DNA of 64,000 nucleotides from Pseudomonas sp. (GCF_030684895.1 NZ_JAUXXP010000025.1:62001-126000), one strand, 5' to 3'; shown: positions 25,593-34,579, numbered from the stretch's first letter. Made by a program: numbers and translations. The notes: a model not told the origin generated them from the sequence alone.

Positions 25593-26558
25593 TTAGACCA
25601 ATGCCGGGTCTATCACCAGCACCAACTTGCCGTTGACCTGATTGCTCGCCAACGCAGCAAAGGCGGCTTCGGCATCTTTGAGCGCATAAGCCTGCTGAAG
25701 TTGCGGCTTGAGCCGTCCCTCGGCAAACAGCGGCCAGACAAACTGTTGCAGATCGCGCAACAGATCGGCCTTGAACTGCTCTTCGCGATTGCGCAGGGTC
25801 GAGCCGATCAGCGCAATGCGCTTGCCCAATACCACCGCCAGATCCAGCTCGGCCTTGCGCCCGCCGAGCAAGCCGATGTTTACCCAACGGCCATCCACAG
25901 CCAGCAGATCCAGGTTAAGCGCGGCGTAACTGCCGCCCACCGGGTCGAGAATCACGTCGAACGGGGCGAAATCGCGCAACGCCTGCAGCTGTTCTTCACC
26001 GCGCAGCACACCGCCCTGAGCACCGAGGCTTTCGCAATAGGCCAAACGCTCCGGCGAACCGACGCTGACCCAGCACGGGCTGCCAAAGGCTTTGCACAAT
26101 TGAATGGCCGCCGAACCCACGCCGCTGGCGCCGGCATGCAGCAACACCTTCTGCCCAGGCTTCAACGCAGCCAGCTGGAATAGATTGAGCCAGGCCGTGG
26201 CATACACCTCGGGCAACGCCGCCGCTTCGGCCAGCGTCATGCCTTCGGGCACCAGCAAGGCGTGCCGCGCATCGACCACGACCTCTTCGGCCATACCGCC
26301 GCCGCTTAACAGCGCGCACACCCTGTCGCCTACTTTCCAGTCGCAACCGGCACCCACCTCGCTGACGATACCGGCGCATTCCAACCCAAGCACCTCGCTG
26401 GCGCCTGGCGGCGGCGGATAGAGCCCGGCACGCTGCAACAAGTCGGCGCGATTCAACCCGGCGGCCGCTACACGGATGCGAATTTCCCCTACATCACAGG
26501 CCGGCGCTGGGTGTTGCGCCCATTCCACACGGCCTTCCACGCCTTGCAATGCCTTCAC
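25593..26558 (-). CDS. NAD(P)H-quinone oxidoreductase (zeta-crystallin/PIG3-like)
   Basis: A zinc-independent medium-chain reductase of about 321 residues. GroES-like N-domain (GLNRADLLQRAGLYPPPPGASEVLGLECAG), nucleotide-binding motif LLHAGASGVGSAAIQLCKAFG, and the C-terminal NGKLVLVIDP tail of the PIG3 group. The GTG start at 26558 is preferred because TATGGAGG lies about 6 nt upstream; the ATG six codons earlier (26576) has no ribosome site. Position upstream of ahpC suggests a link with oxidative stress, but that is only context. Confidence 0.87.
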   Translation of the reverse strand: MKALQGVEGRVEWAQHPAPACDVGEIRIRVAAAGLNRADLLQRAGLYPPPPGASEVLGLECAGIVSEVGAGCDWKVGDRVCALLSGGGMAEEVVVDARHALLVPEGMTLAEAAALPEVYATAWLNLFQLAALKPGQKVLLHAGASGVGSAAIQLCKAFGSPCWVSVGSPERLAYCESLGAQGGVLRGEEQLQALRDFAPFDVILDPVGGSYAALNLDLLAVDGRWVNIGLLGGRKAELDLAVVLGKRIALIGSTLRNREEQFKADLLRDLQQFVWPLFAEGRLKPQLQQAYALKDAEAAFAALASNQVNGKLVLVIDPALV

Positions 26559-26686
26559 GCTGCCTCCATAGTGCATTTGAACCGAGCCCGGCGCTGACCG
26601 CCGGGCTTTTGCATTGCGCCGATGGAACCTGGCGCCCTTAAAGACGGCCTAATATGCGTTATCAACTGCCCACACGTCGAATTAGC

Positions 26687-28765
26687 ATGAAGCGATCCCT
26701 ACTCAGCGTCACCCTCGCCTTTACGTTTGCCCTGAGCGCCCTGCCGCTCGCGGCGAAAACCACCAGTGACGACTCCTGGGAATACCTGCAGCCTGACCGC
26801 GAGCAAGTCATCGCCAGCCTCAACGTCGTGGAATTGTTGAAGCGCCATCACTACAACAAACCACCGCTGAATGACGAGCGCTCGGAGAAGATCTATCAGG
26901 GCTACCTGAAGATGCTCGATCCCTCGCGCAGCTATTTTATTGCCTCCGACATTGCCGAGTTCGATCAATGGCGCACGCGCTTTGACGACCTGCTGAAAAA
27001 CGGCGACCTGCAGCCCGGCTTTGCCATCTACAAGCGCCACCTGGAGCGTTTGCAGAGCCGCCTGCAATTCACCCTGAACATGCTGGAAAAAGGCGTCGAC
27101 AAGATTGACCTCGACAGCGATGAAAGCCTGCTGATCGACCGCGAGAACGCGCCCTGGGTCAAGGATCTCGCCGAACTCGACGACCTCTGGCGCAAGCGCG
27201 TCAAAGACGAAGTGCTGCGCCTGAAAATCGCCGGTAAAGAGCCCAAGGCGATTCAAGAGCTGCTGACCAAGCGCTACAACAACCAGCTCGCACGGCTCAA
27301 GCAGACCCGCGGCGAAGACGTGTTCCAGGCTTACATCAACGCCTTTGCCATGTCCTACGACCCGCACACCACCTACCTGTCGCCGGACAATGCAGAAAAC
27401 TTCGACATCAATATGAGCCTGTCGCTCGAAGGTATTGGTGCGGTGCTGCAAAGCGATAACGAACACGTCAAGGTCGTGCGCTTGGTGCCGGCCGGCCCGG
27501 CAGAAAAGAGCAAGCAGATCTCCCCCGCCGATAAGATCATCGGCGTGGCCCAGGGCAGCAAAGAAATGGTCGACGTGATCGGCTGGCGCCTGGATGAAGT
27601 GGTCAAACTGATTCGCGGCCCGAAAGGTTCCACTGTGCGCTTGGAAGTGATTCCTGCAAGCAATGCGCCGAACGATCAAACCAGCAAAGTGGTCGCCATC
27701 ACCCGCGAAGCGGTCAAGCTGGAAGAACAGGCCGCAAAGAAGTCCATCCTCAACCTCAAGCACGACAACCGCGACTACAAGCTCGGGGTCATCGAGATTC
27801 CGGCCTTCTACCTGGATTTCAAAGCCTTCCGTGCCGGCGACCCGAACTACAAAAGCACCACCCGTGACGTCAAACGCCTGCTCACCGAGCTGGAGAAGGA
27901 AAAAGTCGACGGCGTGGTGATCGACCTGCGCAACAACGGCGGCGGCTCGCTGCAGGAAGCCACCGAACTGACCGGCCTGTTTATCGACCAAGGCCCCACC
28001 GTACTGGTGCGCAACAGCGACGGCCGCGTTGATGTACTGGCCGACGAGAACACCGGCATCTACTACAAAGGCCCGCTGGCCGTACTGGTCAATCGCTTGT
28101 CGGCGTCGGCGTCGGAGATTTTCGCCGGTGCCATGCAGGACTATCACCGCGCGCTGATTCTCGGCGGCCAGACCTTCGGCAAAGGCACCGTGCAGACCAT
28201 CCAGCCGCTCAACCATGGTGAGCTGAAGCTGACCCTGGCCAAGTTCTATCGCGTCTCCGGGCAGAGTACCCAGCACCAGGGCGTTATTCCCGATATCCAG
28301 TATCCAGACATCATGGACACCAAGGAAATCGGCGAGAGCGCCCTGCCCGAGGCCCTGCCGTGGGACAGCATCAAACCCGCCATCACGCCGGAGCTGGACC
28401 CGATCAAGCCGTTCCTCGCCGAACTGCAGAGCCGTTTTGAACAGCGCACCGCACAGAACCCGGACTTCACCTTCGCCCGTGAACGCCTGCAACTGGCGCA
28501 GAAGTTGATGGAAGAAACCACCGTCAGCCTCAATGAAAGCAAACGCCGCGCCCAGCAGACGGATATCGAAGGCCAGCAGTTGGCTATCGAGAACAGCCGC
28601 CGCAAAGCCAAAGGCGAAACCCTGCTGAACAAGCTCAAGGAAGAAGATGAAGACGCGCTACCGGTAGATGAAAAAACCAAACCGGAAGATGATGCCTACC
28701 TCGCCGAAAGCGGGCGCATCCTGCTCGACTACCTCGGCTTGAACACTCGCCTGGCCAAACAGTAA
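26687..28765 (+). CDS. prc: Carboxy-terminal (tail-specific) protease Prc
   Basis: A periplasmic S41A protease of about 692 residues. Signal peptide MKRSLLSVTLAFTFALSALPLAA; N-terminal helical domain; PDZ domain at about 230-330 (LEGIGAVLQSDNEHVKVVRL ... GPAEKS ... PADKIIGV); protease core with the catalytic Ser in LSASASEIFAG (near 473) and Lys in GQTFGKGTVQ (near 498); and a C-terminal Prc-specific domain. The family degrades proteins with nonpolar C-termini and trims cell-wall hydrolases. The start could instead be an ATG 11 codons upstream; neither has a clear ribosome site. Confidence 0.93.
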   Translation: MKRSLLSVTLAFTFALSALPLAAKTTSDDSWEYLQPDREQVIASLNVVELLKRHHYNKPPLNDERSEKIYQGYLKMLDPSRSYFIASDIAEFDQWRTRFDDLLKNGDLQPGFAIYKRHLERLQSRLQFTLNMLEKGVDKIDLDSDESLLIDRENAPWVKDLAELDDLWRKRVKDEVLRLKIAGKEPKAIQELLTKRYNNQLARLKQTRGEDVFQAYINAFAMSYDPHTTYLSPDNAENFDINMSLSLEGIGAVLQSDNEHVKVVRLVPAGPAEKSKQISPADKIIGVAQGSKEMVDVIGWRLDEVVKLIRGPKGSTVRLEVIPASNAPNDQTSKVVAITREAVKLEEQAAKKSILNLKHDNRDYKLGVIEIPAFYLDFKAFRAGDPNYKSTTRDVKRLLTELEKEKVDGVVIDLRNNGGGSLQEATELTGLFIDQGPTVLVRNSDGRVDVLADENTGIYYKGPLAVLVNRLSASASEIFAGAMQDYHRALILGGQTFGKGTVQTIQPLNHGELKLTLAKFYRVSGQSTQHQGVIPDIQYPDIMDTKEIGESALPEALPWDSIKPAITPELDPIKPFLAELQSRFEQRTAQNPDFTFARERLQLAQKLMEETTVSLNESKRRAQQTDIEGQQLAIENSRRKAKGETLLNKLKEEDEDALPVDEKTKPEDDAYLAESGRILLDYLGLNTRLAKQ

Positions 28766-28807
28766 ACAGCGAGCGTCATCAAAGGGTCATCAAACTGTCG
28801 TGAAATA

Positions 28808-28842
28808 CGGGGACTGGTAGCCATACCAGTCCCCGTTTTTTT
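28808..28842 (+). terminator. prc terminator
   Basis: Perfect arms CGGGGACTGGTA and TACCAGTCCCCG with a 4-nt loop and seven T. It separates prc from the following c-di-GMP gene. Confidence 0.93.
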
Positions 28843-28859
28843 ATGCACAGAGAGCCGCC

Positions 28860-30620
28860 ATGATCGTCACCGAGCAGTTCAGCGCATTGGACAGCATCCT
28901 CGCCAATGGCGACCTGCACAGCCTGTTTCAACCCATCTTCTCGCTCTCCGAGCGACGCATCCTCGGTTATGAAGCCCTCAGTCGCGGCCCGTCCAACAGC
29001 GCCCTGCACTCGCCGATCAACCTGTTCGCCGTCGCCCGCAGTGCCGGTCGTCTGAGTGAACTGGAACTGCTCTGCCGTAAAAATGCCTGCCAGCGTTTCA
29101 GCCAATTCAAGCTTGAAGGCAAGCTGTTCCTCAACGTCTCGCCAGACTCGCTGATGGAACCCAAGCATCAACCGGGACGCACCCTGCAGCTGCTGCAAAG
29201 CCTGGGCATTCCACCGAGTCAGGTGGTGATCGAGCTGACCGAGCAATCGCCCACCGACGACTTCGCTCTGCTCGACACCGCGCTGCATCACTACCGCGCC
29301 ATGGGCTTTTCCATCGCCCTGGATGACCTTGGCGCCGGCTATTCGAGCCTGCGTCTGTGGTCGGAGCTGCGCCCGGATTACGTGAAGATCGATCGCCACT
29401 TTATCGACGGCATCCACCAAGACGCGGTCAAGCGTGAGTTCGTCGGCTCGATTCTGAAAATGGCCAAAGCCTCTCGCGCCCAGGTAATCGCCGAAGGCAT
29501 CGAACTGCCAGAGGAGCTGGCCGTTCTCGCCGAAATGGGCGTCGACCTGATCCAGGGCTATTTGCTCTGCCGCCCGCAGGAGCAACCGCCGCGTGATGCC
29601 ACCAACCTGCTGCCCAGCACCACCTCCAGCAGCCCGCTCAGTGAAGAGGCCAGCGACCTGCGCGGCCTACTCAACCCGCAACGTGCAGTACCCCTGAGCA
29701 CTCCAACCAGCGAAGTGCTGGAAATGTTCCGCGCCCAGGCCAACCTGAACTCGCTGGCGGTGCTCAACCAGGCGCAACAACCCGTTGGCATCGTGCACCG
29801 TCATTCACTGGCCGAAGCCTTGCTCAAACCCTTCGCCAACGAGTTGTTCGCCCGCAAACCGATCAGCCGCCTGATGAGTGATGACTACCTGGCGGTGGAA
29901 TGCAGCCAGTCGCTGCAACAAGTCAGCCGCCTGCTCACCAGCCGTGCCCGCCAACGCATCGAAGAAGATTTCATCATCATTGAGGACGGCGGCTATATCG
30001 GGCTCGGCCGGGTGATCGATGTTCTCAAGCTGATCACCGAGCTGAAAATCCAGCAGGCCCGTTATGCCAATCCGCTGACCTTGCTACCAGGCAATGTGCC
30101 GATCCAGCAGTGCCTGACTCGTCTGCTGCAACAGTGTCGTGAAGTGGTGGTGTGCTATGTGGATATCGACAACTTCAAGCCGTTCAACGACATCTACGGC
30201 TACGCCAAAGGCGATGAAGTGCTACTCAGCCTGGCGCAGTGCCTGAATGACCGGGTCGACCCAACGCGGGATTTTGTTGGCCATATTGGCGGCGATGACT
30301 TTCTGCTGGTGCTCGGCTCGCAGGACTGGCGCGCGCGGCTTAATCGCCTGCTTGAAGACTTCCAGAGCCAGTGTCGGCGTTTCTACCGTGAGGAAGACCT
30401 GCACGCGGGCTGCTTTGTCGCCCATGACCGCAACGGCAAACGCCAGGAGTACGCGCTGTTGTCCTTGTCTCTGGGTGTGGTGCATGTACATCCCGAGCAA
30501 TGCGCGCAACTGGATGCCAGCCAGCTGGCGGCGATGGCCTCAGAGGCCAAGCGTCACGCCAAGGCGGTGCCGGGTTACAGCCTGCATATCATCGATACAC
30601 AGGCTGATACGGCGGCCTGA
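28860..30620 (+). CDS. EAL-CBS-GGDEF protein for cyclic-di-GMP signalling
   Basis: A cytoplasmic protein of 586 residues with the unusual order EAL (about 1-245), paired CBS domains (about 275-395), and GGDEF (about 405-575). EAL catalytic residues look complete: EAL (38-40), LNVSPDSL, ELTEQS, DDLGAGYS, YVKID, AEGIE and IQGYLLC. The GGDEF signature reads GGDDF (near residue 476), so cyclase activity is doubtful and the domain may be regulatory. CBS pairs usually bind adenine nucleotides, linking c-di-GMP breakdown to energy state. P. aeruginosa has the same arrangement next to prc (PA3258). Confidence 0.92.
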   Translation: MIVTEQFSALDSILANGDLHSLFQPIFSLSERRILGYEALSRGPSNSALHSPINLFAVARSAGRLSELELLCRKNACQRFSQFKLEGKLFLNVSPDSLMEPKHQPGRTLQLLQSLGIPPSQVVIELTEQSPTDDFALLDTALHHYRAMGFSIALDDLGAGYSSLRLWSELRPDYVKIDRHFIDGIHQDAVKREFVGSILKMAKASRAQVIAEGIELPEELAVLAEMGVDLIQGYLLCRPQEQPPRDATNLLPSTTSSSPLSEEASDLRGLLNPQRAVPLSTPTSEVLEMFRAQANLNSLAVLNQAQQPVGIVHRHSLAEALLKPFANELFARKPISRLMSDDYLAVECSQSLQQVSRLLTSRARQRIEEDFIIIEDGGYIGLGRVIDVLKLITELKIQQARYANPLTLLPGNVPIQQCLTRLLQQCREVVVCYVDIDNFKPFNDIYGYAKGDEVLLSLAQCLNDRVDPTRDFVGHIGGDDFLLVLGSQDWRARLNRLLEDFQSQCRRFYREEDLHAGCFVAHDRNGKRQEYALLSLSLGVVHVHPEQCAQLDASQLAAMASEAKRHAKAVPGYSLHIIDTQADTAA

Positions 30621-30634
30621 TCGTAAAGCCTGAA

Positions 30635-31105
30635 TCAGAGGCCACTCAGGCGATTGGATAGCGCAGAGAAATGCTCGGCCTGCGCCGCATCAGCGGCAAC
30701 ACCCGCAGCACCGCTGCGGTACAACTCAGCCAGGCGATAGGCAGCAGCTGTGTGCCCTGCCTGTGCGGCCAGCGTCCACCAGTCGATGGCCTGCTGCGCA
30801 TCCGCCGCATGCTGGGTATCGCCGGAAAGACTCAGAACGCCGAGCTGGTAAGCGGCCTTGGCATCGCCGGCCTTGGCTGCCAAACCGAGTAAACGCCGCC
30901 CTTCATTGCGCGCGCCCAGGCCCTGACCGCGAAACAGCAGGATATGCCCGTAGAAGCTTTGCGCCTGGGTATCACCCAGCGCGGCCATGCGGGCGAACTG
31001 CCCTTCCAGCCAACGCCAAGCCCGCGGCTGCTTAACCAGCCAGGCCCAGTGGAACAAACGACGCGCCAGCAGGTAGCCGATACGCGCACGCAGCGCGCCG
31101 AACAT
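30635..31105 (-). CDS. Sel1-repeat (TPR-like) protein
   Basis: A 156-residue protein with Sel1-like repeats: GDTQAQSFYGHILLF, GDAKAAYQLGVLSL with AIDWWTLAAQAG, and HTAAAYRLAELYRSGAAG. Such repeats are protein-interaction scaffolds. There is no signal peptide; the N-terminus is basic and aromatic-rich. The start overlaps the stop of the upstream gene, so it is the last gene of a three-gene operon with an XRE regulator. Confidence 0.8.
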   Translation of the reverse strand: MFGALRARIGYLLARRLFHWAWLVKQPRAWRWLEGQFARMAALGDTQAQSFYGHILLFRGQGLGARNEGRRLLGLAAKAGDAKAAYQLGVLSLSGDTQHAADAQQAIDWWTLAAQAGHTAAAYRLAELYRSGAAGVAADAAQAEHFSALSNRLSGL

Positions 31106-31470
31106 CAGGCGTCTTCCGGGTAGCTGAACTCGAACACGCGGGCCACTTCGGCGGCATGCCAGGAGGCGGCGGCGATGCCATCGGACGCACCGCTAAAGCG
31201 GCCCAAACGGCTAACGCATTCAAAAAAACCGGTACGCGGCAAACGGCTGGCGCCCTGGCTGATAACCAGCGCACTGCGCAGCGGACGCTCGGCACGCGCA
31301 TCCAGTGCGGCCAGGTGCTCCAGCGCGGCGGCCAGGGTCTGCATGGCCGGGCTGGGCAGAGCAAGACGCTCGATCAGCGCACGATAGGTGAGCAGGTGAC
31401 GTTGGCGCTGGGCATCTTCAAGCTCACCGAGCAACGCCTGCCAATGTTGCCGACTGATGCTTACGCTCAA
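31105..31470 (-). CDS. Conserved hypothetical protein, middle gene of XRE operon
   Basis: About 121 residues, helical. The TTG start at 31470 is chosen because GGAGG lies 8 nt upstream and TTGA overlaps the stop of the XRE gene; a GTG five codons earlier is less well placed. No known domain is recognised. Coupling to an HTH protein upstream and a Sel1 protein downstream suggests a joint function, which cannot be named. Confidence 0.6.
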   Translation of the reverse strand: MSVSISRQHWQALLGELEDAQRQRHLLTYRALIERLALPSPAMQTLAAALEHLAALDARAERPLRSALVISQGASRLPRTGFFECVSRLGRFSGASDGIAAASWHAAEVARVFEFSYPEDA

Positions 31471-31793
31471 GGCTGCGCCTCCCACCCATCGACACCAAGA
31501 TGCCAGGCCAGGGCGCGCTGAATGGCGGCGTCCGGCTGGCGTTCTCCGCTCTCGATCATGCCCAGGTAATGCGGGCTGATACCGACATTGCGCGCCAGTT
31601 GTTCGGCACTCATGCCTTTGGCCTCGCGCAAAGCTGTCAGCTGGCTCAGAGCAGGCTTGCAGGCATCAACAGCCATGGCCACGGCGGCAACCTCAGGCGC
31701 ACGCCCGGCGGCCTGCAGCAAGGCCTGATACTGCGACCAGGGCAACACCGCATACTCCGGCTGGCCATCGCGCTCGATCACTTGCACATTCAT
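31467..31793 (-). CDS. XRE-family helix-turn-helix protein
   Basis: A 108-residue protein starting MNVQVIERDGQPEYAVLPWSQYQALLQ, an N-terminal segment similar to that of small antitoxin-like regulators, followed by a Cro/C1 HTH (LREAKGMSAEQLARNVGISP, IESGERQPDAAIQRALAWHL). GGAGA lies upstream of the ATG. It probably autoregulates the three-gene operon. A toxin-antitoxin role is possible, but the partner has no recognised toxin fold. Confidence 0.78.
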   Translation of the reverse strand: MNVQVIERDGQPEYAVLPWSQYQALLQAAGRAPEVAAVAMAVDACKPALSQLTALREAKGMSAEQLARNVGISPHYLGMIESGERQPDAAIQRALAWHLGVDGWEAQP

Positions 31794-31927
31794 CTGTAAA
31801 TCTCCATGCAGAGCACTTCCATCACTCTCAGCAACTCCAGAACAGGCGGTCATCTTAACAGCCCGGCACGATAAAGCGCGTGATCTATACTGCCTTCAGG
31901 TTATCAAGCGGCAGCTGGGGGCAGGTT

Positions 31928-32650
31928 TTGCGCACACTGATAACAATGCTGTTGATTGGCTGCAGTGGTTTGGCCTGCGCAGATGAGTTGCGCTGGGGTT
32001 TTGCCACGGCTGACGGTATGCCCTATGTCGATGTGCACGAGCAGCAATTGCGTGGTGGTTTCATTTACAAGCTGGGCCAGCTGGCCAGCCAGCAACTGGG
32101 CTTCAAAGCCGCATTCGTCGAAACGCCGAACAAGCGCATCGATGAATTTATGCAGCGCGGGCGCATCCATGTGATCTGCAACAGCAACCCGCAATGGATC
32201 GAAAAACCTGAGCGCTATCACTGGTCCGCCCCGCTCTACAGCGAAGAGGACGTGCTGCTACTGCACCGCCAGCATGCCCCGATCAACAGCCTGCACGAAC
32301 TCCATGGCAAAACTCTCGGCACTCAACTGGGCTATGTCTACAAAAGCGAACTGATGCAGGCCTTCGCCAAGCAACAGATCATCCGCCAGGATCTGCGCGA
32401 CCACAGCGCGGGGCTTAACCTACTGCGTAAACAACGTTTGGACGCGGTCATCGATATGCGCCGCTCATTGAACTTCCAGCTGGCCAAGCGCGCAGATGCA
32501 CCGCTGCAGGTAAACCCCTGGGTGATTGAACGCTACGACATGCACTGTACCTACAGCCCGCAACTGCCTGTCAGCGCGAAATTACTGGACCAGACACTGC
32601 AACAATTGCGCGACCAGGGTCTGATCGAGCAGATGCTCAACGGCACCTGA
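31928..32650 (+). CDS. Periplasmic solute-binding protein, family 3-like
   Basis: About 240 residues. A signal peptide ending LLIGCSGLACADE is followed by a type II binding fold (LRWGFATADGMPYVD, LRGGFIYKLGQLASQQLGF, LHELHGKTLGTQLGYVYKSEL). No ABC genes are adjacent, so it is an orphan receptor or sensor-like protein. A TATACT -10 at 31886-31891 means starts upstream of about 31898 are unlikely; a TTG at 31928 with GGGGGCAGG upstream is preferred, and ATG 31946 is the alternative. Confidence 0.72.
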   Translation: MRTLITMLLIGCSGLACADELRWGFATADGMPYVDVHEQQLRGGFIYKLGQLASQQLGFKAAFVETPNKRIDEFMQRGRIHVICNSNPQWIEKPERYHWSAPLYSEEDVLLLHRQHAPINSLHELHGKTLGTQLGYVYKSELMQAFAKQQIIRQDLRDHSAGLNLLRKQRLDAVIDMRRSLNFQLAKRADAPLQVNPWVIERYDMHCTYSPQLPVSAKLLDQTLQQLRDQGLIEQMLNGT

Positions 32651-32661
32651 GCCGCCCCCCG

Positions 32662-33117
32662 CTACTCCACATGACCCTGCAACGGCGGCAGCGACTCATC
32701 CAGCTCTGGCAGCCGCTCAACGACCCGCAGCACCTGCGGAGCCTGAGCCGCGCGCCACTGCTGAAACGCCGCCAGCTCCTCCTGCCAGGTACGTAACACC
32801 CAGGCCAGCACAGCCAGGTCATCGACCAGACCAATACCAAACAACCAGTCCGGTATGGCATCCAGCGGCGTAACGAAGTACAGCAAGGCCGCCACCACCG
32901 CCAGTAACGCCCGGGAATCGATTGCCCGATATTCGCCGCGCCACCAAGCCAGGCAAAGCGCCTGCAGCTGTTTCAGCTGGTCGGCCAACTCGGTAAAGCC
33001 ACTACCGAGTTTTTCACGCTTTCGAGCGACCGATAACAGCAGCGCAGGTAACCGTCCGGCCTTGAGGAAACGCTTGGCCAAAAACTGGTAACGCGCGAAA
33101 TTTTTCGGTGTTTTCAT
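32662..33117 (-). CDS. DUF1232 (YkvA-like) small membrane protein
   Basis: A 151-residue protein. The segment LLAVVAALLYFVTPLDAIPDWLFGIGLVDDLAVLAW is the DUF1232 signature (YFxxPxDxxPD). The start at MKTPKNF has GGGAGAG upstream. Function unknown; homologues occur across bacteria as small membrane-associated proteins. Confidence 0.85.
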   Translation of the reverse strand: MKTPKNFARYQFLAKRFLKAGRLPALLLSVARKREKLGSGFTELADQLKQLQALCLAWWRGEYRAIDSRALLAVVAALLYFVTPLDAIPDWLFGIGLVDDLAVLAWVLRTWQEELAAFQQWRAAQAPQVLRVVERLPELDESLPPLQGHVE

Positions 33118-33157
33118 CGCTCTCTCCCGGCAACCCCGCGCTCCCGCTGGGCTGGCC

Positions 33158-33295
33158 AAGGTTATCCACTAAAGCTGTGGATAACCTTGTGAACAGTTTC
33201 TCGATAACCCTGGCAAACGCCCAGCCCATGCGGCCTCGCCACAGATCGGACATTTTTTGCCCACACAGCAAAAAACCATATAAATCAATAAGTTA
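33158..33295. promoter_or_regulatory. Paired DnaA boxes plus consensus IHF site, locus A
   Basis: AAGGTTATCCAC (33158-33169) and GTGGATAACCTT (33177-33188) form a perfect 12-bp inverted repeat of DnaA-box sequence (TTATCCACA type). About 95 bp on, AATCAATAAGTTA (33283-33295) fits the IHF consensus WATCAANNNNTTR exactly. The rest of the 370-bp gap to the FKBP gene holds A+T-rich DNA and a terminator. Confidence 0.6.
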
Positions 33296-33446
33296 AAAAT
33301 GGCAAAGGGTTTCTTCAAGAGAGTTACCCTAACCCGTCACGGTCAATCTCGGAAATGTGCATAACCGTAACACCGCACACCCTACACACGTCTTTTAAGA
33401 CCCTCCAGTCAAGCGAAAAGTGCAGATTGCGACCCGCAGAAACGAC

Positions 33447-33470
33447 AACGCCCCGTCGAGACGGGGCGTT
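33447..33470 (-). terminator. Terminator of the FKBP gene
   Basis: AACGCCCCGTC and GACGGGGCGTT inverted repeat 18 bp past the FKBP stop, followed on the minus strand by GTCGTTTCT. Confidence 0.7.
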
Positions 33471-33487
33471 GCGGGAAACGCTAGAAA

Positions 33488-34195
33488 TTACTCTTGAGTG
33501 GCTGCGTCTTTGATCGCAATCAGCTCCAGATCAAACACCAGCACCGAGTTGGCTGGAATGGCCGGAGTCGGGCTCTGCTCGCCGTACGCCAGCTCGCTTG
33601 GGATGTAGAGTTTGTACTTCTCGCCAACGTGCATCAGTTGCAGACCTTCAACCCAACCTGGGATCACGCCATTAACCGGCAGGTCAATCGGGCTGCCGCG
33701 CTCAACCGAGCTGTCAAACACGCTGCCATCGGTCAGCTTGCCTTCGTAATGAACAGTCACCACGTCGGTGGCTTTCGGCTGAGCGCCATCAACTTTTTTC
33801 ACAACTTCGTACTGCAGGCCGGAAGCCGTGGTGGTCACACCATCACGCTTGGCGTTGTCTTCGAGGAACTTCTTGCCAGCTTTGGCCGACTCTTCGTTCA
33901 GCGTAACCATGCGCTCTTCGGCACGTTTCTGCAGGAAGGCAAAAGCTTCGATCAGCTCTTCGTCTTTCAGGCGCTGTTCTTTCTTGCCAATGGCATCTTC
34001 GATGCCTTGAGCAACGGCGTTGGAATCCAAGTCATCCATGCCTTCCTGAGCCAGGCTTTTGCCCATGTTCAGGCCAATGCCGTAGGAGGCTTTCTGCGCC
34101 GGGGTTTCCAGGGTCACTTTGCTGGTCTGCGAATCACAACCCGCGAGAACCAAACCTACCAGGGCGACCGCCGCTGCTAAACGATGCTGTTTCAT
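33488..34195 (-). CDS. FKBP-type peptidyl-prolyl isomerase, lipoprotein
   Basis: A 235-residue protein. The lipobox LVLAGC puts the lipidated Cys at 20. The N-terminal helical dimerisation domain (YGIGLNMGKSLAQEGMDDLD) is of the Mip/FkpA type. The C-terminal FKBP domain runs from about 130 to 228 (VTVHYEGKLTDGSVFDSS, VIPGWVEGLQLMHVGEKYKLYIPSELAYG, LVFDLELI). It should act as a periplasmic folding helper. Asp after the Cys (CDSQ) predicts retention in the inner membrane by the +2 rule. Confidence 0.92.
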   Translation of the reverse strand: MKQHRLAAAVALVGLVLAGCDSQTSKVTLETPAQKASYGIGLNMGKSLAQEGMDDLDSNAVAQGIEDAIGKKEQRLKDEELIEAFAFLQKRAEERMVTLNEESAKAGKKFLEDNAKRDGVTTTASGLQYEVVKKVDGAQPKATDVVTVHYEGKLTDGSVFDSSVERGSPIDLPVNGVIPGWVEGLQLMHVGEKYKLYIPSELAYGEQSPTPAIPANSVLVFDLELIAIKDAATQE

Positions 34196-34384
34196 GCTTG
34201 TTCCTTGTCCGGTGCGCCCTAGGGCTAATGGGGTGAAAGCGCGAGCTTAGCAGGCTGCCGCGATCACTGGCTACCGTGTTAGGAGGCAGAAAATGCGTAT
34301 AAGTTCAGATGTTTAGCGGATTATTCAGAAAGGATTTTGCGAGGCGTTGCGATGTGTCACAGAGGGGATGAAGCGAGGAAAAAA

Positions 34385-34461
34385 TGGCGCAGCGGACGGG
34401 ACTCGAACCCGCGACCCCCGGCGTGACAGGCCGGTATTCTAACCGACTGAACTACCGCTGC
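34385..34461 (-). tRNA. tRNA-Asp (GUC)
   Basis: A 77-nt tRNA with encoded CCA. The acceptor GCAGCGG pairs with CCGCTGC, the discriminator is G, the anticodon loop CTGTCAC gives GUC, and the T-loop is GTTCGAGTC. It lies 21 bp downstream of tRNA-Val on the same strand and probably shares its transcript. Confidence 0.97.
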
Positions 34462-34482
34462 GCGTAACTTCAAAAAGCGAGT

Positions 34483-34558
34483 TGGTGGGTGATGACGGGA
34501 TCGAACCGCCGACCCTCTGCTTGTAAGGCAGATGCTCTCCCAGCTGAGCTAATCACCC
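34483..34558 (-). tRNA. tRNA-Val (UAC)
   Basis: A 76-nt tRNA with encoded CCA. The acceptor GGGTGAT pairs with ATCACCC, the anticodon loop CTTACAA gives UAC, and the T-loop is GTTCGATCC. It is the first gene of the tRNA pair. Confidence 0.97.
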
Positions 34559-34579
34559 TTCACTCTCGAAGTGGGGCGC

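Noticed and set aside
26699..28492. A 597-codon minus-strand frame opposite prc
   Set aside because: Antisense shadow of the protease gene, with no recognisable protein features.
34385..34558. tRNA genes as an integration site of a mobile island
   Set aside because: Flanking genes are core (FKBP, rdgC), composition is uniform, and no integrase or direct repeat of the tRNA end is seen.
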